A DNA stretch of 10,292 nt. It comes from CAYLMM01 sp964384825. GTDB lineage: Bacteria > Krumholzibacteriota > Krumholzibacteriia > LZORAL124-64-63. Location of the stretch: positions 1 to 10,292 of the forward strand of contig CAYLMM010000071.1 of assembly GCA_964384825.1 (NCBI GenBank), read 5' to 3'. Positions 1-6,461 of the stretch are shown here, piece after piece (position 1 is the first letter of the stretch; every line of letters starts with the position of its first letter). A program made the position numbers and the translations under genes. The notes beneath the pieces are model-generated. The model did no database searches, had not been told where the DNA came from, and saw only the letters and a program-made list of their open reading frames with translations.

Positions 1-3000
1 GTCAGCATCGTGCCAGCGGCCAGCCCCCCCATCACCGCGACCGCCAAGGGGGAGCATCTCTCCGCACCCAACGCCCATTCCATGGCCAGGGGGGTCATGC
101 CGACGATCGTCGACAGCGAGGTCATCATGATCGGCCGGAAGCGCGTGCGCAGGGAGTCCAGCAGGGCCTCGGCTCGGGGCGCGCCCGCCTCCCGCCGCTG
201 CCGCGTGAAGTCGATGAGGATGATCGAATTGTTGACGACGATGCCGACCAGCATGATCAGCCCGATCATCACCGGCATGCTCACCGGCATGCCGGCCAGC
301 AGAAGGCCTCCGGCAGCGCCGATCAGCGTCAGGGGGATCGCTGCCATCACCGTGACAGGGTGCAGGAAGGAACGGAACTGCGCCAGCAGGACCAGGTAGA
401 TGGCCAGCATGGCGATGCCGAGAGCGCCCAGCAGCTCGTTCCTGGCCTCTTTCATGTCCGCATCCTCGCCCGCCAAGGCGACTCGGTATCCCACGGGCAC
501 CGTCAGGCGGGTCAAGGCCTTCTGGATGTCGGCCGTCACGAAATTCAAGGGGCGACCCTGGTGCAGGGCCCTGATCTCCAGGGTCGGTAATAGGTTCTCC
601 CGCGTCACCAGACCCTGGATCACCTGCTCGCTCCCTGAAGCCAGGGAACCTAGCCGAACGGGGGCATCAGCTCCCGGGGATTCCAACCTCACGTCGAAGG
701 CGTCGTCGCGGTCCGACCGGTGCGCGGCGCGGTACCTCACGTTGATGGGGGTCTCCACACCCAGGGGTTCCCGCAACACTCCGGCAGGGATCCCGTCCAA
801 CGCCGCCCTCATCCCCACGGCTGCGGCCGCCGGCGACAGACCCGATTCCCGGGCCCGCTCCGGGTTCACGCTGACCACCATGCTGAGTTGGTCCCGCCGC
901 CAACTGCGGTACGGGTTGGTCACTCCAGGCACGGCGGACACCACCGTGAGCAGACTGTCTCCCAAGGCGTCCAGGACCAGTGGGTCCTCGCCCTGCAGGC
1001 GTACGACGACCGACGCGGGCGTGGTGGCTTTCGCGGTGCTGCCGGATTCGCGGACCACCAGATTGCGGATCCCCGGCACTTCCGCCAGCTTCCGGCGCAA
1101 GCGGTCCTGGATCTCCCATACGGTTTCGTCCCGTTCGGTGCGGGCAGACCAGGTCACCGATAGGAAGGCCTGGGTCGGGCCCTGCACGCCGCCGCCGCCG
1201 AACGAGTGCATGCCCGGCTCGAACCCCATCTGGGTTGAAAGCTGCAGGAGGTCCGGTTCGGCCAGGACGATCCGCTCGACTTCGCGCACCACGCGTTCAG
1301 TCTCGTCCAAGGAAGACCCCGAAGGTGTCTCGACAGTGATGAAGCTGGCGCCACTGTCCATCTTAGGCAGAAGCTCCATACCGCTGATGCGCAGAACCAC
1401 CAGCCCGGCGCCGAACAACAGGACCGCAGCGAACAGCACCACCGCGCGGCGACGCAGGGATGCCCTCAGGACGGCGACGTACCCGTCCCGCAGCTTGTCC
1501 ATGACGCGGTTCCACGGGCCGGCCAACTTTGCGGCGAATTCCTCGGATCGGCCCCCGCCTCCCCCTACAATGGCCGTCAGGATCGGCACCAGCAGCAGGG
1601 CGACCACCAATGAGGAGAGGAAGGCGATGATCATGGTCGCCGCCAACGGACCGAAGGTCTTGCCGATGAAGCCGTACAGGAACAGCAGGGGCACAAGGAC
1701 GACCAGCGTGGTCACGTTTCCGGCGATCACAGCGAACTGGATCTCCTCGGCGCCCGCCCGGGCTGCAGCCAGCGGGGATAGGCCATCCTCGACCTGCCGG
1801 CGGGTGATGTTCTCCAGCATGACCACCGAACCGTCGACGACCATGCCGACCGCCAGGATGATCGCCGTCAGGGTGACCATGTCCACCTGGATGTCCAGCA
1901 GCAACATCACCGCGAAGGTGAGCAGGAAGGACATGGGCATTGAAACGGCCACGACCAGCCCGCGGCGCCAGCTGCCGAGGAACAGGAAGATCACCACGGC
2001 GGCCAGCAGGAGCGCCTGCCAGACGCTTTCCAGCATGTTGCCAACGACCTGGCGGGTGAACGAGGCGGATTCTTCGGCCTCGCTGAATACGACGTCTGGA
2101 TACTGCGTCGCAAGCTCGGCCAGGCGGGCGCGGGCGGCCTCCACGACCGCGACGGTGTTGGCGTCGTCCTGCTTGAATACTTGTAGGGCAATGGCCGGAT
2201 TGCCGGCGACGTGGAAGCGGGACAGATCCTCTGCGCCACCGACGGCTATGACTGCCACGTCCCCGACCTTCAACTGCCGCCCGCCGACCACCGGCAGCGG
2301 GACGGCCGCCAGGCCCCCGGGATGATCCGGCTGGCCGTCGACGCGGAACCCGTACTGCGTGCCGCCGCTACGGATCTGTCCGGCCGGCAGGCTCACGTTG
2401 TGGTCCTGCAGGGCGGCTGCCACCTGACCGATGGTCAGACGGTAGGCTTCCAGGGCCGTCCGGTCGACCTGGACGGAGATTTCCGGTTCATGGCCGCCGA
2501 ACACGTCGACCACGGCCACGCCGGGGACGCGCTGGATTTCAGGGGCCAGGACATCTTCGGCCAGGCGCCGGACTGATACTAGGTCCTCGCCCCTGGCCCC
2601 CACCGTCAGGACCGGTCGGTCGCTCGTGGAAAACTTCAGGACCTGGGGATCGGCGATGCCCGCCGGCAGGCCGGCGCGGATGCGGGTCAAGGCGTTCTGG
2701 ACGTCGATGGCCGCCAAATCGACCGAGACCCCGTACCGAAACTCGACTTCCACCAGGGACAGCCCGTCCTGGGACGTGGAGGCCACGCGGGCCACGCCTT
2801 CGAGCGAGGCGCACTCGGTCTCGATGGGCTCGGACACCAGATCCGCCACGTCCGCGGCCGTCGCCCCCGGGTACGAGGTCAGGACGTTCACCAGGGGAGG
2901 CGCGGTGTCGGGGAACAGCTGGATAGGCAAGGCGAAGTAGGCCAGGGTCCCGAACATCAGCACGCCTAGGGAGAGCGCGTAGATCGTGTGGCGGTTGTCG

Positions 3001-3023
3001 AGGGCGAATCCGGGCATGCTCAC
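1..3023 (-). CDS. RND efflux transporter, inner-membrane subunit (C-terminus cut by window edge)
   Basis: Proton-driven inner-membrane pump of the AcrB-like RND superfamily, the energised component of the tripartite system with the two genes upstream. About 1007 codons are visible with no internal stop or frameshift. The N-terminus has the usual cytoplasmic stub and TM1 (ALDNRHTIYALSLGVLMFG), followed by periplasmic porter segments. TM4 carries GMVVDGSVVMLENITR near residue 397. The second half carries TM10 as VGIVVNNSIILIDFTR near residue 931. The last visible residues (CSPLAVAVMGGLAAGTML) match the conserved segment close to the family's C-terminus, so probably only a few tens of residues are missing. 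I chose the GTG start at 3023 because an AGGAGG lies 7 nt upstream and the GTGA overlaps the adaptor stop; the ATG at 3017 is the alternative. The AcrB Asp-Asp-Lys relay appears here as Asp-Gly-Asn. Substrate cannot be read from sequence. Confidence 0.95.
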   Translation of the reverse strand, partial: MSMPGFALDNRHTIYALSLGVLMFGTLAYFALPIQLFPDTAPPLVNVLTSYPGATAADVADLVSEPIETECASLEGVARVASTSQDGLSLVEVEFRYGVSVDLAAIDVQNALTRIRAGLPAGIADPQVLKFSTSDRPVLTVGARGEDLVSVRRLAEDVLAPEIQRVPGVAVVDVFGGHEPEISVQVDRTALEAYRLTIGQVAAALQDHNVSLPAGQIRSGGTQYGFRVDGQPDHPGGLAAVPLPVVGGRQLKVGDVAVIAVGGAEDLSRFHVAGNPAIALQVFKQDDANTVAVVEAARARLAELATQYPDVVFSEAEESASFTRQVVGNMLESVWQALLLAAVVIFLFLGSWRRGLVVAVSMPMSFLLTFAVMLLLDIQVDMVTLTAIILAVGMVVDGSVVMLENITRRQVEDGLSPLAAARAGAEEIQFAVIAGNVTTLVVLVPLLFLYGFIGKTFGPLAATMIIAFLSSLVVALLLVPILTAIVGGGGGRSEEFAAKLAGPWNRVMDKLRDGYVAVLRASLRRRAVVLFAAVLLFGAGLVVLRISGMELLPKMDSGASFITVETPSGSSLDETERVVREVERIVLAEPDLLQLSTQMGFEPGMHSFGGGGVQGPTQAFLSVTWSARTERDETVWEIQDRLRRKLAEVPGIRNLVVRESGSTAKATTPASVVVRLQGEDPLVLDALGDSLLTVVSAVPGVTNPYRSWRRDQLSMVVSVNPERARESGLSPAAAAVGMRAALDGIPAGVLREPLGVETPINVRYRAAHRSDRDDAFDVRLESPGADAPVRLGSLASGSEQVIQGLVTRENLLPTLEIRALHQGRPLNFVTADIQKALTRLTVPVGYRVALAGEDADMKEARNELLGALGIAMLAIYLVLLAQFRSFLHPVTVMAAIPLTLIGAAGGLLLAGMPVSMPVMIGLIMLVGIVVNNSIILIDFTRQRREAGAPRAEALLDSLRTRFRPIMMTSLSTIVGMTPLAMEWALGAERCSPLAVAVMGGLAAGTML

Positions 3024-4081
3024 GATCCGGCCTCCTGCGTGACGGAGAAGACCGCAGCGCCGTCGCTCAGACGGTCCAGGTTGGTGACCGCGACCAGGGC
3101 CCCCTGCGGTGGCGCGGGGGCGATGGAGACCCAGCCGTCGACCTCGAGTCCGGTGGCGACATCCCAGCGCCGGGCGACGCCATCCTCGATCAGGAAGATC
3201 CACCTGCTGTCACCCCGACCGGCGACCGCCCGGGAAGGAACCGCCGCCCCGCCGACGCTTTCCTCCAGAACGAAATGGACGGACACCGGTTCTCCGGGTC
3301 GCCAATCCGCTCCTACTTCCGTGGGCACCGGCAGGGTGACGGCAAAGGTGCGCCCCTGGCCAGTGGCCGCGGGTGCCACCTCCTCCACCGCGGTCGCGAT
3401 CGCCTCCTTTCCCGCGCCATCCAGGAAAGCCGGGATGCCCACCTCGATACCGGCGCGCACGTCTTCTGCCACGACCGGCACCTGCACCTCGATGTCAGTG
3501 CCGCCCACGAGGACCAGCGGCTGGCCGGGCAGCACATGCTGGCCCGCTTCCACCCTCCATTCGAGGACGGTGCCGGCAAACGGGGAACGCTCACGGGTCC
3601 AATCCAGTCGGGCCTCGGCTTCGGCCAGGGCCGCTGCGGCCGCCGTCGCTGCGCGCTCGCTCGCCGCCAGCTGGTCTCGGGGCACCGCTCCCTTTGCGGC
3701 CAGGCTGACATCCTCGTCCCTCCGGCGCGTCCAGTAGTCGCGATCGGCGCGCAGCCGGGCGACGGTCGCCTCCAGGTCGGGCGCATGAAGGGCGGCCAAC
3801 TCCCGACCCTCGGCCACGGATTCGCCTTCCACAGCTCCCAAGGAAGCCACGGTTCCCTGGATCCGGGCCGCCAGCAGGACCTCCCGCGCAGGTGCGACCG
3901 TTCCCAGATAGTCGAGCGTTCGCTGCAGAGGAGTTGCGCGAACCGGGGCGACGCGAACCGCCACAGGAGGCGTCTTCGGTTCGGTGGGCTCCCGCTTGCA
4001 GCCCGGCAGGAACGCCGCCAACAGGATCACCCCGGCCACGACGAACGCTCCGCCGGCCATGCTCAAGCCCTTCGTTGTCAT
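3020..4081 (-). CDS. Efflux RND periplasmic adaptor (membrane fusion protein), lipoprotein
   Basis: Periplasmic adaptor that bridges the RND pump and the outer-membrane channel; 353 residues, a normal length for the AcrA/MexA family. The N-terminus is a lipoprotein signal peptide with lipobox LPGC (Cys28), so it is probably lipid-anchored. A biotinyl-lipoyl-like first half follows (ARIQGTVASLGAVEGESV, roughly residues 65-100). Next is an Ala/Arg/Glu-rich alpha-hairpin (about 100-155), then the second lipoyl half (SPFAGTVLEWRVEAGQHV) and beta-barrel and membrane-proximal regions. The ATG overlaps the upstream stop as ATGA, and a GGAGG sits 7 nt before it. It is the middle gene of the channel-adaptor-pump operon, so the partners are almost certainly its neighbours. 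The transported compound is not evident. Confidence 0.95.
   Translation of the reverse strand: MTTKGLSMAGGAFVVAGVILLAAFLPGCKREPTEPKTPPVAVRVAPVRATPLQRTLDYLGTVAPAREVLLAARIQGTVASLGAVEGESVAEGRELAALHAPDLEATVARLRADRDYWTRRRDEDVSLAAKGAVPRDQLAASERAATAAAAALAEAEARLDWTRERSPFAGTVLEWRVEAGQHVLPGQPLVLVGGTDIEVQVPVVAEDVRAGIEVGIPAFLDGAGKEAIATAVEEVAPAATGQGRTFAVTLPVPTEVGADWRPGEPVSVHFVLEESVGGAAVPSRAVAGRGDSRWIFLIEDGVARRWDVATGLEVDGWVSIAPAPPQGALVAVTNLDRLSDGAAVFSVTQEAGS
3031..3036 (-). promoter_or_regulatory. Ribosome binding site deciding the GTG start of the RND gene
   Basis: AGGAGG on the minus strand lies 7 nt before GTG (3023-3021) and 13 nt before the in-frame ATG (3017-3015). The spacing favours the GTG, which also gives a GTGA overlap with the adaptor stop codon, suggesting translational coupling. 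Confidence 0.7.
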
Positions 4082-5409
4082 CGTTCACCCTCCACAATCT
4101 CCAATGCGAGTGCGGGAGTCAGCGTCCCGGCTGACTTGTGGAACTCGATCCGAGCGAGCCGGACCTCATTGCGCAGACCGGCTGAACGGATCTTCAAGGC
4201 CAACAGTTCGTTCTCATCCGCCAGGAGAGTCGACAGAGGCAGCCGACCGGCCTCGTGCAGTTCAACTTGCGCGTCCACAGCCCTTGCCTTGGCCTCCGCA
4301 CTCGCTCGGATCAGGCCCAGCTGGCCCTCCGCCGAATGCCAGCGATGAGTCGCCAACTCCATCCCGATGGTTGTTTCCTGCCTTACTGCGGCCAGCCGGC
4401 GGTCCGCGGCCAACTGGGTTGCCCGCGCACCTTGTACGGAAGCCTTCTGGCCACCTCCGGTGTACAGAGGCATCCTGACCGCAACACCCACGGCCCATTC
4501 CTCCTTGAAGGAGAGATCGTCGCCCGCCCGCGATCGCAGCGTGCCAAAGGCCGCCAACTCCGGCCACGCCGCCCGCTTGGCGGCCTCGGCGGAGGCGCGG
4601 CTCTGGCGGAGCCTGGCCTCGGCTCCCGCTATTGCCGGGGACGGGCGGTCCTCAATGTCGGCGACTGGCCCTGTAGCGGCCGGTCGCGGTTCAGATTTCG
4701 GGTAAACGGGAACTGCCCGCCCCAACCAGCCGGCAAGACCCCAGGCGAGCTCTTTCAGGGCGGATTCTACGGCCAGGCTATCGGCCCGCGCCCCGTCAAG
4801 GGAGGAATCCAGCAGGGAGAGATCGCCGGGCGCCGCCCGGCCGGCGCTCACCAGCTCGGCGGTTTCCTCGCGCCGGACCTCGAGAGCAGCGACGCGTGCC
4901 TGGATCAATTCGAGACTATCCTCAAGCCTGCGAGCCTGGATGAAGAGACCAGAAACCGCTGCGATGGTCGCCTGCCTGGCCTGATCGAGATCCGCCGTCG
5001 CGGCATCCGCCCCAGCCCTTGCCGCCATGAGACCGGCCCGGCTTCGGCCCCCGTCGAACAGGGGCATCTGCAAGGACAGAGCTCCTTCGTAGATGTCATC
5101 GTCGAGGGGCGGGAACACCCCTGCCTCGTGGATGGGCAGGACGGTGTTGGGATCGCTGTACCGTGTGTAGCCCGCGGTTGCCGAAAGATTCGGAAGCAGG
5201 TTGCCTCGGGCCTCTCCGATACGGGAAGTCGCGCGCTCCCGGTCGAAGCCCGCCGCCTGCAGTCCGAGATTGTCGTCCAGCGCTTCGGCTAAGGCCTCGT
5301 CGAGACCGACCGCAGGAATATCATCGACCGAAACGACTTCCGAGCCGGACGCCACCACTTGGAGGCAAACAACTCCCACAAACGCTAAGACAAATAATGT
5401 GGTTTTCAT
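4078..5409 (-). CDS. TolC-family outer-membrane efflux channel
   Basis: Outer-membrane factor of the tripartite pump; 443 residues, typical for TolC/OprM-like proteins. A signal peptide is visible (MKTTLFVLAFVGVVCLQVVA). The Cys in it lacks a proper lipobox, so signal peptidase I cleavage is more likely than lipidation. The mature protein shows two similar halves. Each has a long Ala/Glu/Arg-rich helical stretch and a beta-strand segment ending in an aromatic/PLFDGG- or PLYTGGG-type turn (SLQMPLFDGGRSRAG; AVRMPLYTGGGQKASV), as expected for the duplicated OEP domain. I chose the ATG at 5409 because GGGAG lies 6 nt upstream and a signal peptide follows directly. The frame is open further upstream, but that stretch runs antisense into the tetR gene. 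First gene of the operon; its stop overlaps the adaptor start by 4 bp. Confidence 0.93.
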   Translation of the reverse strand: MKTTLFVLAFVGVVCLQVVASGSEVVSVDDIPAVGLDEALAEALDDNLGLQAAGFDRERATSRIGEARGNLLPNLSATAGYTRYSDPNTVLPIHEAGVFPPLDDDIYEGALSLQMPLFDGGRSRAGLMAARAGADAATADLDQARQATIAAVSGLFIQARRLEDSLELIQARVAALEVRREETAELVSAGRAAPGDLSLLDSSLDGARADSLAVESALKELAWGLAGWLGRAVPVYPKSEPRPAATGPVADIEDRPSPAIAGAEARLRQSRASAEAAKRAAWPELAAFGTLRSRAGDDLSFKEEWAVGVAVRMPLYTGGGQKASVQGARATQLAADRRLAAVRQETTIGMELATHRWHSAEGQLGLIRASAEAKARAVDAQVELHEAGRLPLSTLLADENELLALKIRSAGLRNEVRLARIEFHKSAGTLTPALALEIVEGER

Positions 5410-5487
5410 CTCCGACTCCCGCCTGCTCTCTGCGGATCTACTCCGCAAGCTACTCAGCCGTTTTCCCCCCTTGGAAGCGAATTCATC

Positions 5488-5516
5488 TTGCGGGGGTCCC
5501 GGTGATACCCTATATT
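5488..5516 (+). promoter_or_regulatory. Candidate sigma70-type promoter of the tetR-family gene
   Basis: TTGCGG (5488-5493) and TATATT (5511-5516) are separated by 17 bp on the plus strand. The -10 matches consensus at 5 of 6 positions. The operator begins at the last two bases of the -10 and covers the expected start of transcription near 5523, consistent with autorepression. Confidence 0.6.
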
Positions 5517-5542
5517 TAACTAACCGTTTAGTTAAAGCGCAA
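5514..5542 (-). promoter_or_regulatory. Candidate sigma70-type promoter of the efflux operon
   Basis: On the minus strand TTGCGC (5542-5537) and TTAAAT (5519-5514) are separated by 17 bp. The match to consensus is modest (-10 is 4 of 6), and TATAGG a few bases downstream is an alternative -10. The position, with the TetR operator filling the spacer and overlapping the -10, makes this the most likely pump promoter. It would leave a leader of roughly 100 nt. Confidence 0.45.
5515..5536. promoter_or_regulatory. TetR-family operator, 22-bp palindrome
   Basis: Perfect inverted repeat with 9-bp arms, TTTAACTAA and TTAGTTAAA, around a 4-bp CCGT centre. Length and symmetry are typical for a TetR-family dimer site. 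It lies between the divergent regulator and efflux genes and overlaps both predicted promoters, so binding should repress both the pump and the regulator. The operator role is inferred from position and symmetry. Confidence 0.85.
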
Positions 5543-5563
5543 GGAAAAACTTCTGGAGGAACC

Positions 5564-6205
5564 ATGCGCATCGCCAACAAAGCAAAGAACCAATCCAGGG
5601 ACCCTGAAGCGACTCGCGCAGCCTTGCTCGCCGCCGGATTGAAGTGCTTCGCCAAACGGGGCTTTGCCGGCTGCACGACACAGGAGATCGCCCAAGACGC
5701 CGGCGTGAACAAGGCGTTGATCAGCTATCACTTCGGCGGCAAGCAGGGACTCCTCGACGTCCTCCATGCGCAGGTCTTCGAACGGCTCGGCCCTGGTATT
5801 GCCCAGTTGCCGGATCCTCAGAGGGATGCCAACCAGAATTTGAGGGATTATATCGGGGCTTTCGCGGCGTTGGCCGACCTGAACCCGGACTATCCAGTCA
5901 TGCTTCTTCGGGGCTTGATGGCCGGCGATACGGATCCGGAAGGCGGGTTCGCCAATCGGCTCTTGGATTCCAACCGGGTTCTGAGGGCAATCCTGATCAA
6001 GGGAATCGAGGAAGGAAGATTCCGCTCCGTGGATCCCATGTTGACCCAAGCAAGCATCCTGGGCAGCCTCCTGTTCTTCTTCGCTACCACAGCCACCCGG
6101 CGACGCATGGCATCCTCCGGAAAGATTTCGTCGCCCCCCCCACACGCCCTCCACTTCGTCGAACATCTTAAGGAACTGGTCATCAGGGGAATCGCGGCAA
6201 CATGA
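5564..6205 (+). CDS. TetR-family transcriptional repressor of the adjacent efflux operon
   Basis: One-component ligand-responsive repressor; 213 residues, a normal TetR/AcrR length. The N-terminal helix-turn-helix is clear: helix 1 around residues 15-32 (ATRAALLAAGLKCFAKRGF), then TTQEIAQDAGVNKALISYHF (38-57) with the family signature YHFGGKQGLLDVL. The C-terminal helical ligand-binding domain is diverged and its inducer cannot be guessed. The start at 5564 is chosen from GGAGG at 5555-5559 and the usual distance to the HTH; the longer open frame upstream overlaps the channel gene and has no support. It is divergent from the TolC-like gene across a 154-bp spacer holding a palindromic operator, so it most likely controls the pump and itself. 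Confidence 0.93.
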   Translation: MRIANKAKNQSRDPEATRAALLAAGLKCFAKRGFAGCTTQEIAQDAGVNKALISYHFGGKQGLLDVLHAQVFERLGPGIAQLPDPQRDANQNLRDYIGAFAALADLNPDYPVMLLRGLMAGDTDPEGGFANRLLDSNRVLRAILIKGIEEGRFRSVDPMLTQASILGSLLFFFATTATRRRMASSGKISSPPPHALHFVEHLKELVIRGIAAT

Positions 6206-6228
6206 GCCTTCACAAAGGCCCCGGATCG

Positions 6229-6265
6229 CCGGAGCAGCCGTAGGCATGGTAAGCCGACGCTCCGG
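6229..6265 (+). terminator. Weak hairpin downstream of the tetR-family gene
   Basis: CCGGAGC (6229-6235) pairs with GCTCCGG (6259-6265) around a 23-nt loop, 24 nt after the stop codon. There is no following T-run and the loop is long, so terminator function is only a possibility. Confidence 0.25.
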
Positions 6266-6367
6266 ACGCCTTGCCACTAACCGACCGGGCTGTCCCGCAT
6301 GATACAATATCGATTATCGCATTATTTTACTGTGATTTACGGCAGAGGCATCGACCCTGTTACAGAT

Positions 6368-6396
6368 TTGACATGAACCTGTCGGACACCTATTAT
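6368..6396 (+). promoter_or_regulatory. Near-consensus sigma70-type promoter of the octaheme cytochrome gene
   Basis: TTGACA (6368-6373) and TATTAT (6391-6396) are separated by exactly 17 bp: a perfect -35 and a 5-of-6 -10. Transcription should start near 6403, giving a leader of about 59 nt before the GGGAGGA ribosome binding site at 6450-6456. An AT-rich block at about 6300-6335 lies upstream. A small dyad GACA-N6-TGTC (6370-6383) overlaps the -35 and could be an operator, so such a strong promoter may be under negative control. The rest of the 256-bp spacer from the tetR-family gene shows no gene. Confidence 0.8.
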
Positions 6397-6461
6397 CGTC
6401 AAGAAATGGACAAAGCTGTCTGGTTTGTTGGAGGCGCGCCCCATTCTCCGGGAGGATTACG

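Noticed and set aside
400..2325. Long open frame (641 codons) on the plus strand
   Set aside because: It lies entirely antisense to the RND transporter, whose conserved motifs are on the minus strand. Its translation is Ser/Arg/Thr-rich low-complexity sequence without recognisable domains, as expected from a high-GC shadow frame.
4255..5292. 345-codon plus-strand frame
   Set aside because: Antisense to the TolC-like channel; no ribosome binding site and no recognisable domain.
5201..5563. N-terminal extension of the TetR-family gene
   Set aside because: It runs antisense through the channel gene and through the promoter-operator region; the HTH lies at the normal distance from the 5564 start.
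5410..5712. N-terminal extension of the channel gene to 5712
   Set aside because: It would overlap the operator and the tetR-family coding region. A good ribosome binding site and signal peptide mark the start at 5409.
6301..6350. CRP/FNR-type site (TGTGA at 6331)
   Set aside because: Only one half-site is present; no matching inverted half at the proper spacing.
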